From assembly GCA_032718565.1 (NCBI GenBank), contig JAVGVS010000021.1, forward strand, positions 1,749,384 to 1,813,383: 64,000 nucleotides of DNA, in the 5' to 3' direction. Below are positions 12,750-25,000 of the stretch, piece by piece. Source of the stretch: Distichodus sexfasciatus. Taxonomy: Eukaryota; Chordata; Actinopteri; Characiformes; Distichodontidae. The notes below the pieces were generated by a model. The model made no database searches and was not told where the DNA came from. It saw nothing but the letters and a program-made list of their open reading frames with translations. The stretch's first letter is position 1. Every line of letters starts with the position of its first letter. The position numbers and the translations under genes were made by a program.

Positions 12750-13033
12750 TTAGGGCGGCGCGGTGTCAAGGTCACAGCGAGAAGGTCCTGTGTTTGATCC
12801 CCGGGTTGGCCGTAGGGCCTTTGTGTGTGGAGTTTGCATGCTCTCTCTGTGTTGGCGTGGGTTTTCTCCGGGTGCTGCGGTCTCCTCCCACATTCCATGC
12901 ATGCAATATAGGTTAATTGGCGACTCTAAATTGGCCCCATAAGATGTCAATGGGATTATGATTGTGTGAGTGTGTGCCCTCCGGTTCCCCTCCCGCCATC
13001 CCGGTTGGGACTAAGCAGTTCGAATAATGAATG
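12750..13033 (+). repeat. tRNA-derived SINE copy, truncated box A
   Basis: Begins GGGCGGCGCGGTG and contains a polymerase III box-B-like motif (TTTGATCCCCGG) about 45 bases in. A body of a type widespread in fish genomes follows (GTGTGGAGTTTGCATGC, then GGTTAATTGGCGACTCTAAA). The usual box-A segment between the head and the box B is shortened by a deletion, so this copy is probably not transcribed. It ends in a GAATAATGAATGAATA tail. Spurious open frames on both strands lie inside it. Confidence 0.8.
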
Positions 13034-13167
13034 AATACTATATGTTTAGGACATTTGGTGAAAGATTATGACAAAATAATGTAATATCAGTAAAAAGAGC
13101 AGAGGTTTAAATAAAAACAAATCCAAAGTTTCAAAAACTCAACAAGACACATTGTGCTATAACTAGA

Positions 13168-13303
13168 TTGTCAGTCAGTCAGTCATTATCTGAACAGCTT
13201 AATCCCAACTGGGGTTGCGGGGGAACCGGAGCCTATCCCGGGAGCTTGTGGGCGCAGGCAGGGAACAATCCTGGTCAGGCGCCAACACACCGCAGTAACT
13301 AGA
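13168..13303 (+). repeat. Fragment of a dispersed fish repeat
   Basis: Starts with a GTCA short repeat. The ATTATCTGAACAGCTTAATCC motif, the segment GGAGCCTATCCCGGGAGC and GGGCGCAGGCAGGGAAC are typical of a dispersed teleost retroposon tail. It lies about 135 bases from the preceding SINE and may derive from the same insertion history. Confidence 0.6.
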
Positions 13304-13763
13304 TTGTACGGTATAAAATAAAACTTGTTAAAATGTTAAATTTTTTCTGGTTTATTGACTGCAAGATACATTCCAAGTTTTGTTGCATGTTGTGAAAATG
13401 GTGTGACAGAATAGTGAAAAATCAGTAACAAGACCATATAAATTGTGTTTCTCTAGGTACTATTTATTTGGAGAAAAATGCAGCGTTTCTGTGATGTAAC
13501 CCTGGAAAAGGTCTTTTCTTTTAGTGGTTTTAGTTATTATTTTTTCCACTTGCAAGTTGTACCAAACAGTTTACTGCCTCTAAGAGCTGACAGCCTCAAT
13601 TAGGTGTGAGAATGTCGCAAAGTGGAGCTAAGAGAAAACAAGGGGAAGTAAATGAGATGGGGAGAGTGTGGCGAGGAGCAGGAGGAAAACACCTCCATTC
13701 AGGCACAGGGATGAGATTACAGCCTCAAATGAGAGTAAATATTTACCATGGACTCGATGGGAG

Positions 13764-13814
<51 letters not shown>

Positions 13815-15268
13815 TTGCTCGTCAAGTAAACGAAATGCTCATTCTGACAGACACACACACTCAGACGCACACTTACACACCCACTCCTACCTAGTACTGC
13901 CTCATTTATGTTTGTGTTCCTCATTAAACACAGGTCAGTTTTGCTCTGGATGCCTATGGTCTGAGGTCTCCCTGATACGCCATCACAACTCTATTCACAC
14001 TCTCTCGTTCTCTCTTTCCCCTACACACACACACACACACACACACCCACACATGCACATTCCCAGACACAAGCACAAACACTGCAGCTCCCCAGTGTGT
14101 GCTCTGCCTACAGGTCTCCAAATCCCACCGCAAACACGCCACCGCAACAGTGCTGATCCACTGCCAACGAGCAGCTCAGTGGAGTAGAGAGAAGGGGAGA
14201 GAAGGAGAAGGAGGGAGGACACGGTTTGCACTCTCTTCACTTTTACTCTCCTTTAGTTTTCACCCCCTGCCACTCAATCTACATTGTTCTGCTTTGATAT
14301 TTGCGTAACAGCTTGGAGGGAGCTGCGAGTCGGAGCTTTAAATGCTGGAGAATGTCTTCACTCTTAACATACATGTATTTTTTCATCTGAGCGTTTTATA
14401 GATTTGTTGTGTTTCTAGGAATGTCACTGGTGCTATTTGCATCTTTTTCTTCAAGTAATGTGTGATTGTAAATTCTGATTGTACTTGAAAAGATTGGAGA
14501 AACTGAGAACTTTGGCCTGATCGGAGCTGATTGGAGACTGGAAGTATGAATAAAATATCTTAATGAATGCAGTACATACGTTATACATTGACCAGTGCAT
14601 ACTTTACACACATGAGACAGTTCAACTGAATTTTGGCACAAAAGTAATGCCATACTATTTCACCCAAATATCGTCATGTTTTTGGGTTGTTGAAATTAAT
14701 TGCATAATTGATGTGTTGCGATGCAGGCTTGGACGATTCTGCATCGATGCAATGTCAGACCATAAACGATTATAATGGAAGTTTTCATCTGGCTGTCCAC
14801 TGTCCCTGGGCTGTCCAGTGATCCAGGGCTGAATTGCAGGTGGTCTATGACATGCAATCCAGTTTCACTACTGAAATTATTTTTTTAAATATTCATTTTT
14901 TCATCTTTCAAAACATTTCTAGATGATTTGGGCACCTTAATGAATAATTAATTTAATGCAAATATCTAAGAAGTAATACACACACCCCACCCACACTCAG
15001 GCTGCTTTATCTGTTTGGTTGTCCCTGGGACGGAAGCAGTTGAAACCCCTGGATTATATCATAATGACATTGCTTGGTGATTTTCTGGCTACGGCATAAA
15101 AATTCTAGTTAAAAAGAACATCATGGTAGCAACTGTGGCTGCACGATCTGAGATTCATGCCCAATCTGTGTGCAGTGTGAAGTAATGCAGAAAAATTGAA
15201 GGGCTGCATTGTGGTACATCGTGTCTAATCGAATCGTTGACTGAATCGACAAATCGTCGTATATATAT
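13304..15268. other. Non-coding stretch with microsatellites
   Basis: Contains a pure GA microsatellite at about 13769-13811 and a CA run at about 14024-14046. The open frames spanning these are simple-repeat translations. Sequence at about 15120-15260 (GCACGATCTGAG and repeated AATCG motifs) resembles one end of a decayed DNA transposon, but I could not pair it with a second end. Confidence 0.6.
13769..13811. repeat. (GA)n microsatellite
   Basis: About 21 uninterrupted GA units. Confidence 0.95.
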
Positions 15269-15928
15269 GTGACTCTGCACGGCGAAACCAGTCACTTGTC
15301 GCAACAGAGGTTTCCGAGAAAAATGACCATTTATATTGCGTGGGGTAAAATTTGGGATTTTTTGTTTTTAGTGTTTTGAAACAGTGGAAGGTCTATACTG
15401 TACTGTTGTGAATAAATTTCGCTGAAATTCGCTAAATTTCGCTTTCCATCCTAAAAACGTGGCTTTCTTGAGGTGAGGAATTCAATTCCAACAGAATGTT
15501 AAAAGTTTCTGTTTTGACCGCTCTACTTCAATATTTACGGTAAATCCACTCGTTGACTAGTGTGAAGATATTTCTCCGGAATCCATCTTCGTCTCCCGAG
15601 TTCAGTTAACCTAACGCAGGTAGGCTATCCGTGTGGCTGTGAATGCAGCGTAGGCTACCGTAAATGCAAACGTAGCCGCGACCGCACCAAGCGTCTGTGA
15701 GTGCTACGTCGATAGTCAACTTCAAAGGCGGATTTCTCCGTTTCTCACTTGGCGTGACAGGGGAAACCCGACTCCTTTGAATGTTGATATCTCAGTCATA
15801 TGTCGTCCGATTTATTCAATACAGGTATCGTTTTGAAGGTTAAGTTATGCCCTTTCATACGTAAAAAACATAAAAAACTTTATTTTGAAAATTTGAGAGA
15901 AGCGACTGGTTTTGCCATGGAGGGTCAC
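15269..15928. mobile_element. 660-bp non-autonomous DNA transposon
   Basis: The ends are imperfect inverted repeats of about 32 nt: the left end reads GTGACTCTGCACGGCGAAAC and the reverse complement of the right end reads GTGACCCTCCATGGCAAAAC, both continuing CAGTC. Flanks are AT-rich (ATATAT left, ATATAA right), so the target-site duplication cannot be read with confidence. The interior has no transposase frame, so this is a MITE-like derivative. Superfamily not assigned. Confidence 0.8.
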
Positions 15929-18900
15929 ATATAATGAAAGTACCTTACAAAGATAGCTTGATATGACTGTGTGTGTGTGCGGAGGGGTTTGCAAGGTCCT
16001 GTGAGTATTAGCTGTGTTTACTCCTGACTGTGAGGAATACTTCTATTTAAGGCAACCCATCTATCTCAGTCACATTCAATACAGTCTCAGCTGGCTTCCT
16101 GCATGCCTATTTAAAATGGAAGCATGCAATTGTACAATAATGCCAGTGCTTGTTTGTTGCACCATTGTTGTATCCTCTTTTCTCTCTCTCTCTCTCTCTC
16201 CCTCTCTCTCTTCCAATTCCCATTCTTTTCCTCTTTGCTCCATTCGATCTTCCCTTCTACAGAGGCCCAGGGGTCCTCGGAGGCTCTTTCTGTTCCCTAC
16301 AGCTGTTTAAGGAAACCATATAAATCGATGCAGGCGAGAGAGCAGAGACACTAATTATGGGAGAATATTGTAACTATGGTGATGAGCAGCAGATACCCTC
16401 GGCCCTCGCTCCAGCTTTATTATGTGAGTTCATCACCAACATGTGTCATGTTTATGTGTTGAATGAACATTGGCTCAGGGGCAGGTTGGATCACCGGATC
16501 AGAGTGGTTTGGTAAGAACAACAGTTTCTTGAGGTGTTGAAACTATAAGGATCAATAAGGAACGACCAAATCTACGCAGCATATGAATACATATATACAT
16601 TGATCTACACATACTCCACACTAACAGGGATAAAAAATTATACCAAACAGATTTTATAATCTGTTGATTATATATGAGGACAATGTTGAACATTTAGACG
16701 GGTTCTCATTAACAAAACATGTTTTTATTGAAAATGTTCCGCTCTAAAAATGAAAAGGTGTTACATCTGTAGTATTATTTGCTTATATAGTTTATGAAAA
16801 TACCTCACATAGATATAGCTAGAATGTGTGTATGAATGGCTGGTTGTGCTTGCTCACGTACTCCATGTTTGTCTGGAGAGGAGCCTATGCTGCCCTGCTC
16901 TGGTATGCTCGTGTTGTTTGACAGCGAATGAATGTGTAGCTCCATTAATTAGCGCGGCTGCAGGGCTGCAGGGCCATGGTGCCGGGCAGAGGGAGGGAAG
17001 GATGGAGGGAGGGTGAGGAGCAGAGCGTCAGTCCCAGCAGAGCACAGCATCAACACGTCTCAATGCACATCAGCTTGTTTTGATAAGAGACTCTCTGAAT
17101 TACTGCGGCTCCTTCCGGACCACTTTCCCTGTGCTGTTGCAGCCGGCCCCGCTCATTATTCATCCTATAAGAAAAGAGTGGGAAAACAAAAGCATGGGGA
17201 TGAGAAACATTAGTACATAATTACTCGCACGTCGGCTCAATGTATGAAACGGCCTCATCTCTCCTTTCTGGCTGTTTTTCTTTTTTGGAGAGTAAGTGTG
17301 TGGAGACAACTCCTCGTCAGGGTGTTTTATAGGTCTACCACAGAACAACGATGTGGAAGGAAGCGCTGTGAGTCTAGATGAAGATTCCAACCAAAGGGCC
17401 CCTCCCCTGATTGTGGATATACCCGTGCATCAGGTGAACACCTCCGCAACAAAAATAGGATCTCGCTTTTACTACCAGGGGACCACACAGTAGCATTCAA
17501 CCCATTATGAATATGATTTATTGTTTGGCATTTATCAAAACTGAAGACAGGAACAATGTCACATGAAATATGCAGGACTTATGTCCAGTGTGAGTCCAGT
17601 GTGGGCTTCTGTAGCTCAGTAAGTAAGAGTAAATCTTTTGGATATTTTTAGTTGGGGAGTAAAAAAAACTTGTTTAAAGTGGAAGAAAGAAAGAGAGGCA
17701 AATCCATGTCATCTGATTGCTAACACACACAATCACAGCTTCTCGCTAATGGCAGTATTTAAAAAACACAGAAACCATCACGTGCCGCTCAGAGCAACAT
17801 TCCATTCCCAATGAGCCCTCTCTCTCTACTAAACAGCTCTCATTAGGTTCCCAGGGTTTGTGCTGAGCAGAGTGCCACCCTCTGCAAGTTCATTCACTTA
17901 CTCTGTCCTCTTACTAATCCAGCATCTATTGCAGGTGAAAATTAATTGCGATAATGCAGTCATGGCTTTGCTCATGGAGAGGATTGCGCAGTGGGCAGTG
18001 CCATGGAGCGGGACTGAGTGGTGAGTGTGTCGGCGTTCTCTACATGTTTATTCCCTTCATTATTTAACGTTAATTAAGTTGGAAGCCTTCACCATTAAGG
18101 CAGAACAGTAGCATCTGCCGGGGAATAGGAAGCTGGAGCAAGTAAGCAAGTCTCCGAATACAAGACGAGGAGGGGCGCTGTCCACACTGCAAACGGAGCG
18201 CTAATGCGGACTAGGCTTTCGTCGACCAAATAATGAAGTGATGTTGGGACGAGAACGCTGAAGGGACAGGACAAAGTGCTGGTATCCGGGTAGGCGACCC
18301 ATTAAAACAGCCTATTCTGCGGTTTGAACACCCATAAAAGGTTCATTAAAAAAAAGGGGAGGCCTCTTTTAACACTTCCCTGTTGTGTACTAGCTATTCC
18401 CCCATCGCATGACTGTGACCATAGAACAGGAGCGGCCAATAAACATTTTATAGTCCTACAGTCACAGGGCAGTTGCCCCTCTATCCCCACATCCCAAGAC
18501 TCTAATCGTCCGCAATTAAAAGGGAAGCGCGCGAGTGGAAAAATTGGTCGAATGCACCTTGGAGATCCCTCGTCAAGAGAGAAGGGGACCTCTAATGGTT
18601 TTTTAATGTAAATATTTGTTGACTTAAACGACAGGCCTGTGGAACGTTAAAATGTGATTGAGGGAGCTTGAAGAGTTCTTCCATGACAAGTCCCTTTGCC
18701 AAATACAATTATGTTGAACACAGAGAAACTTTTAATCATCCGTGCTTTGCTCCTGTGCGAAGTACCCTCCCTGGAGCGCTTCTTAATGTTTAATCGCGCC
18801 GCGGTGGAGAAAGAAAGAGGGAGGGTGTCATTCTTTCAGGCCCGGGGCAGTCAAGAGTCGGGTTAGCAGACCTCTGTTAGAGCTTAGCCATAAGAGGGGT

Positions 18901-20038
18901 CAGAGGTCGCCTAAGACCACAGTCGCTCAAGCAGCAAATACCCCTTTAGATTAAGAGCTGCAGGGCCACTGTCACTCTCTTTTTCTCTCTTGCAGTTGTG
19001 CCACGCTTACTCCTTTTATCCTCCTTGCTCTCATTCACCTTACCTCTCTTTTTTTCCTAACGCTACTTAACATGATTTGTTCTATGGAAATGAAGACCAT
19101 GCTGAGAGAGTTGGGCTGCGCTCTTGAGTGATTACAGTTCTGTCTGTTCTGTTAAGAGTAAAGGGCTAGGAATTACCACTGTCGCACCTAAAAGCTTCAG
19201 GAACACAACTAAGACCTATTAACAACTTAATGATACTTCTCCACTAGGAAAGTCATTGCAAACAGGACTAAGGACGTGAGAATAAACCTGTTGTGCGCAG
19301 GAAAGCAATGCAACTCACAACCGTCACCAGTCTTGTGCCTTTATAACATGACTTTCAAGCCCATTTAAATCCTTTCAACAGGCAAATCCAGCCTGCACTG
19401 CACCAACATCAGTGGCACATTAACTCATACGGTGCAAAAATTAATCTCACATATTAGATTTGGTGCGAATGAAATGTCATTCAGTTTAATTCTGTGCGGG
19501 TTAATTCTATGCTGGTGATTTCTGTGTGCAATGCAGTTGCAACACACTGCAGCAAAAAAATGAGAAATTTTGATTGCAGGTCATTAGGAGAGATGGGGTG
19601 GCGGAGATTGGGGGGAGCCGGCTGCAGACAACCTTGTCACCTCCTTCATCCCAGACATATGTGAGCAAGAGTTCAGTCCTTTATGTATAATAAAGCATCA
19701 TAAAAATTAGACCCACAAAATTTTGTTTTAAAATGTAGCAGTACATTTAGGTACATTGTCCATGAAATATTAATGTTGCCAGCAGGCTTCAGAGGTAGAT
19801 TATTTATTATATATCGGCATATGCTAATAAATATGCCTCGACATATTCAAAGCGCGCGTCAAATTAAAAATTGATATTGCTTGTGGCCGTCAGACATAGA
19901 ATATGCATGCTGTGCTGTTATGGTCATTCTATAGCAGACTCCCTCTGGGGGGGTTAGAACCCAACCTGCAGGCATGTGAGTCTGTTTCAGGTGAGTGAAG
20001 ATTATCCAGATTAATCCAACAATTTAGTGCATTTAGAC
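15929..20038. other. Non-coding stretch, possible regulatory DNA
   Basis: No exon was recognised. A CT microsatellite lies near 16176-16210. From about 16.9 to 19.6 kb the sequence is less repetitive, with recurrent TTAATTA and ATTAA cores in moderate-GC context, a texture often seen in conserved non-coding elements around neuronal genes. This is an impression; no alignment was possible. Confidence 0.5.
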
Positions 20039-20212
20039 CAGTGGTGGGCAATACCGGGCCTGGAGGGCCGGTGTCCTGGAGGTTTTTCATCATACTTGAC
20101 TTTAGGACATTCACACCTGGTCTTGGGTAGATAATCACCAGAAGATACTCATCAGGTAGGGTGGAAAACCAGCAGGACACCGGCCCTCCAGGACTGGAAT
20201 TGCCCGCCCCTG
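20039..20212. mobile_element. hAT-like MITE with 8-bp target duplication
   Basis: The two ends are inverted copies: the left reads CAGTGGTGGGCAATACCGGG and the reverse complement of the right reads CAGGGGCGGGCAATTCCAGT. Both continue into CCTGGAGGGCCGGTGTCC. Flanks ATTTAGAC (20031-20038) and ATTTAGAT (20213-20220) match at seven of eight bases, the duplication length typical of the hAT superfamily. At 174 bp it has no coding capacity. Confidence 0.85.
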
Positions 20213-21872
20213 ATTTAGATGCTGGTCTGACTACTCTTTCCCAGTCCTCTTAGGTCTCACATGAACATTTTATTCTGTAAAGCCTGTTTTTGGGGATTGG
20301 GAGGTGATGTACCAAATTTTAAATTACATCCTACAAATGATATGCTCTTTATGTTCAGTGCCCCAGTCTTACTTTTATGTGTATAATCTGGAGGAGACAT
20401 AATGAATAATTATATCTTGCTTTTCCGTGTAAATTTGATTAATCTTATTAATAAGCTCCCCTAAGACCGTCAATTTTAATGGTGAGTGGGTGTGGGTGTA
20501 GAACTGACTCAGAAGTAGTGGCCTTTTTTGTCGTGATATAGTAGATTTTGTGTTTCTGATGTTCTCCAAATTATAAACTCAAGCAAGTTAATGAAGTTCT
20601 ATTATGTAATGAAGTTCCTCTGATGTGTGTATTTCTGTGTTCCCACAGGCTGATTCACATGGATGTTCAGAACAAAATACATTTCACTTTCCTCCAAATC
20701 CCTAAAAAGCGCCAAAACCCGACCTTGCGAAGAAGACATAATGAGTATAAAAACCCACAGCAGCAGAATGTTGCACAGATTTGGGTCCACGGTGAAGTGA
20801 GTTGCCATTTAAAGCCTTAAACTAAGTAAAGGGCTGTACGTAGTGGGGACCTGCAGCCAAGTCTGCCCTCAAGTGGTCATTTTGTAGAAGTGTGGCCTCA
20901 AAGATAAATCTGTAGAAAAGATACACTTTCATTCTAACAAAACTATGAGTGTACTTAAAACTGTAATGCAATTGAGTAACACTTGCTAGAAAAAGGTCTG
21001 TTCCAACAATTTAAGATGGATTAAGGGGTAGAGCTGCTTCCATGTGGCACATAAAAATGTGACTTCGATTTTTTTTTTTTTTCTTTTAAATTAAATCAAA
21101 TTACACTTTATGTAGTTAGTTAACTGTTTATTGAGCTTGGTTTAATAGCTCACTTTTATTAATATGTGGTATCAGTGCATACTCAGCAGTTGTGAAAACG
21201 CACCGCTGCAAATAAAGGAATATCTGCACATTCTCAATCTGACTGCACTGAAAGCATCGGAATGGAGAAAAGGTGAACTGGAGGAGTAAAGCTGAGCTTC
21301 TGAGTGACTGGAGAGAGGCTTCCTGAAGCAGTTCCACGTCCCTTCACACAAGCCTACCGTGAGCGGGTGGGGAATTGATGGCACTCAGCAGCCCCTGAAA
21401 ACAGATGCCAGCACACTGGCGAAGGACTTCAAGGACTAGCCGTCGACAGGTGAGCCACTCCAGCGAGCACAAATTGTCCTCTCTCCTCTGAAAAGTGCTT
21501 AGCTCGTCTTCTGCTGGGCCTAGGGAGGGGTAATGGCTGTTATATGGGTGGAGAGTGATGGAAATAGGTTACAGCTGGACCGTTTTGCTGGCTTCCGCGC
21601 TGAGCTTTTAGCTCTTGCACCTATTTTGCTTTTTTCCCCTCTTGCTCAGTGGCAGCTGGAAAGCCTAAGAGAGACTAAGAGGTTCACAGAGCAAGACTGG
21701 CAATGAAGCAGAGAGGCAGAGGGGTCAGACGAAGGCATCTCTGCCTGCCAGGGCTTGGGCTAGGAGGCCATGAGGAAAGTAGAAAACTGATGCCAGTGTG
21801 GGATGGACGTGAAGAAAGAAGAGTAAAGAAAAAGCAGAAGAGAAGAAGTATGAAATTTGAAGGAAGAACATT
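20213..21872. other. Non-coding stretch, no gene seen
   Basis: Short open frames only, without splice sites or recognisable protein motifs. A poly-T run sits near 21069-21082. Confidence 0.6.
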
Positions 21873-22060
21873 TATTTACATTTAGGCACTTATCCAGCGC
21901 GACTTCCATTTCCTAATTACAGGGACAGTCTCCCTGGAGCAACTTGGGGTTAAGGGTCTTGCTCAGGGACCCAATGATGGTAGTGCCAGACAGGCGATTC
22001 AAACACATGATCTCTTAATCCAGAGGCGAGTGTACTAACCACTAGGCCGCCAACACCCCA
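21873..22060 (-). repeat. tRNA-derived SINE, copy 1 (minus)
   Basis: On the minus strand the element starts at about 22060 with GGGGTGTTGGCGGCC, followed by a box-A-like TAGTGGTTAGTACAC and a box-B-like GTTTGAATCGCC. Its tail at the left end is the reverse complement of TTTACATTTAGGCACTTATCC. The internal segment GGGACAGTCTCCCTGGAGC recurs in the copies near 26.9, 30.8 and 63.0 kb, so all four belong to one family. Confidence 0.85.
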
Positions 22061-25000
22061 TGGGAAGGAAATGGACAGGAAAAGATCAAATGATGTAGGT
22101 TGACCAAAAAGACGTCAATGAGTTAATTTATGAACAAAATTAATGATAAGAAATACCAAAATGGTAAATTATTATACTTCCAAACTACTTTCCTGTTAGT
22201 ATATAATCTGAACAGTAGAGTTAGTAAATTATCAGAAATCATCTGTCACGATTTTTGAAAACCTGATAGGATATGATGCACGATCAACATGTTTGTCTGA
22301 ATTTATTTCTAGTCCTAACATTAACCATATCATCATTATTTATTATTAAAGTTTTTAAAGTAGCTAATTACTTACCCGTTCTTAGATGCAATTTTTTTAT
22401 TTTTCTGTTGAATGTAATATGTTGGGTTTTTGGCATGTAGATAATGGTGTGTACTCTCCAAAACCTGCTGCACTGTCTACCATTTTGCATGTTTTGCATA
22501 TTTCTGTTGTTTTTTGTTTTTTTTGCTTAACCTCTTGTTCCCTTGCTTTGCAATGGCTATACTATTCCATCTGGCCTATATGAGCCTCAGATGTCTGCCT
22601 ATTGCCATCAATGTAAAGTACAGTCCAAAGGGTCTTTCACTCAGTGTGGCAGATTTATGACTTATATAGCCAATATTTGTGCCTGACAATTTGTGCCCCT
22701 CTGAAATAATGATCTGAAATATAAAATCAATAAATGTACACTTTCTCGAAAAGGAAAGAAATTAAAAACAATAAAATGTGAGCTATAGCACCATGAGCAC
22801 ACACTGGAAATAGAGGCTTAATCAGAGGAAATGATTTCTGACTGATCGATTTCAGCCTATTTGAGCTCTGTTCAGCAGAGCCGTCACTGCTTCCGGCCAT
22901 GCCACTCAGCTGTGCATTTTGCTTGGCTCTGGGCTTTCTTTAGGCCTTCTGTTGTTTTGTGGGGGGGGTTTCCTTCAAAGCTGTTAATAAAGTTTCATGG
23001 CTCCTTTATACAGCATTTGATCTTGAATTCCTAGTAAACGGTTTTGAAATCAAATTACATTTCTTCATCAAGCCAGAGAATCAGAGGGGGAGAAAGATGT
23101 CTTGTCATTTTCTTTTTTCCTTCTCTTTTCTGTGTAACATTTGCAGCTCATTCTTGCTAGTGGCTAAGTGGCAGTGCTCCAGGGCCTGCACTGAAAATCT
23201 AATTTGAGAGGCTGTGGGAGAGCCAAGACCTGAAGCCAAGCATAAATCTGCTCGCCATAGAGCTGGCCAAGCAGTAACTTCCACTGCTATCACCACCCAG
23301 CATCTGATTCATCTCTCTCTCGCTCCCTCCTTCTCTCTCTCTCACTTGCTCTGTCAAAGAAGATCAGTAGCACAGATGCGCAGAGTTAGCTTTAGCTTAA
23401 CTGGCTTAAACGGAAAGCGCTCTCAGAAGACATCTAAAAGGGGGCTAAAAGCGTTGGAAAGTGGAGCTGTGTTGTTGAGTCTGCAGAAAAAGCTTGCTTG
23501 TGGAGCAAACATGCTTTTGGGCCCTTTTATACCATCTGATGGCCCATTATCATCTAGATAAAGGCTCATCAGTAGAGAAGCTCACATCAGCACCTATTCA
23601 GCCAGTTGCTGTTAATGGACTGGACACTGTTAGCCATCAAACGTCTTTACATTTTCTTGCTGCAACGGCTGACATTAAGACTCTGACTTTCAGCTTTGGT
23701 TGTTTTGGGGGGGGTTTTAAGAAAATGCTAATTTGATGCACAGCTTTTCTGTATTGAGCCCAAAACACGTATTTGAGGAAAATCTATTTGGAAAGCAATA
23801 TTTCTGATATATCCTGAAGAAGAGATGCATTAGATTTCAGTAAGTTGTTTTGAATTGTTTGGGAATTATTTTTCATATTTTAGTCATTCAATAATCATGA
23901 CAATAATTATGACAGTTTGCTTTCTGATCATACAAGTTTCGGCAGTGGCCTTATATATTTTGTACAGCAGGTTTATTTTTGTCAAACTATGCCACAATAT
24001 GCAGGGTTTGAAAATGTTAAATAATATTTTCAGAGGATAAAACTCCTAAAATATTAGTTGTTTAAGTTAAAAGCCTTACATTGTCATTGTGATTAAGTAT
24101 TTTATTGTATTATGGCATGCAGCCTTTTTTCAACTGTAAGGCCTGCTGAGATGATTTTTTTGCTCCACATGAATCACATACGAGCCAAGTTGTGCTGTGT
24201 CAGTGCTGTTTCAGCACTGAGAAAATACTGAACATATTTATTATCCTGCAATTTGTGAATGGATGCATTTACTTTGGGTTCTACCATTATCCAAGATTCA
24301 CGTGATGGATAGCTGGGAAATAAATTAGATTACTTCTGATTCATAATGATTCGACATTCATTATGAACTAGACTGGACTGAAGAAACCACCATAGGATGC
24401 AAGTAAATGTACTATTAGTCATCCTTGCCTAATTCATTAGAACTGCAATATTTTTGAATCACTAAAAATGCGTACTGCAAATAGACAAGGACTGAAACCA
24501 ATAGATCAATGCAAGGAAAAAGTTAGTGATGGATTCAAACAGCATAAGGGTAAAATGTGGTGTAGTTTGAGGAGATTCAAAGGATGTTCAGTAACTGCAG
24601 TTAGACACAGGACGTAGAAAAGTAGGAAATCAGTCCTAATATAAGGGATTATACTATTTTATGTGTCAGAATTTCTTCCTTCACATGTCCTATCCTAGCT
24701 ATTCTGTTTCACATATGTTATATCACCTTACCTTAATAAAATGTATTCACTAACTCTAAGATTTTGCACTCTCTAAAGCTAGTAGACCATAAAACCCATT
24801 AGACAGGTCTCATTTTTAATATTTAGTCACAGGTTTTGGATTCATTCTTCAACAACAAATGCATTATTAATTTACCAGCGACCCAGATTGCGTCAAGAAT
24901 AACAGATGTAAAAGACAAAGCCTGAAATGCAGTGCGAAACAGACCAATACATACTGACAAATATGTGATAATTATAGGATATAGCATAATATCTTGCTCA

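Noticed and set aside
12760..12810. Box-B-like motif suggesting a tRNA gene
   Set aside because: The motif belongs to a SINE with a shortened head; no cloverleaf or acceptor stem can be formed.
12686..12950. Overlapping open frames on both strands with Arg/Pro-rich translations
   Set aside because: They lie inside a SINE copy and follow its sequence on either strand.
13606..14187. 193-codon open frame
   Set aside because: It runs through GA and CA microsatellites, producing Arg-Glu and His-Thr repeats; no splice context or protein similarity.
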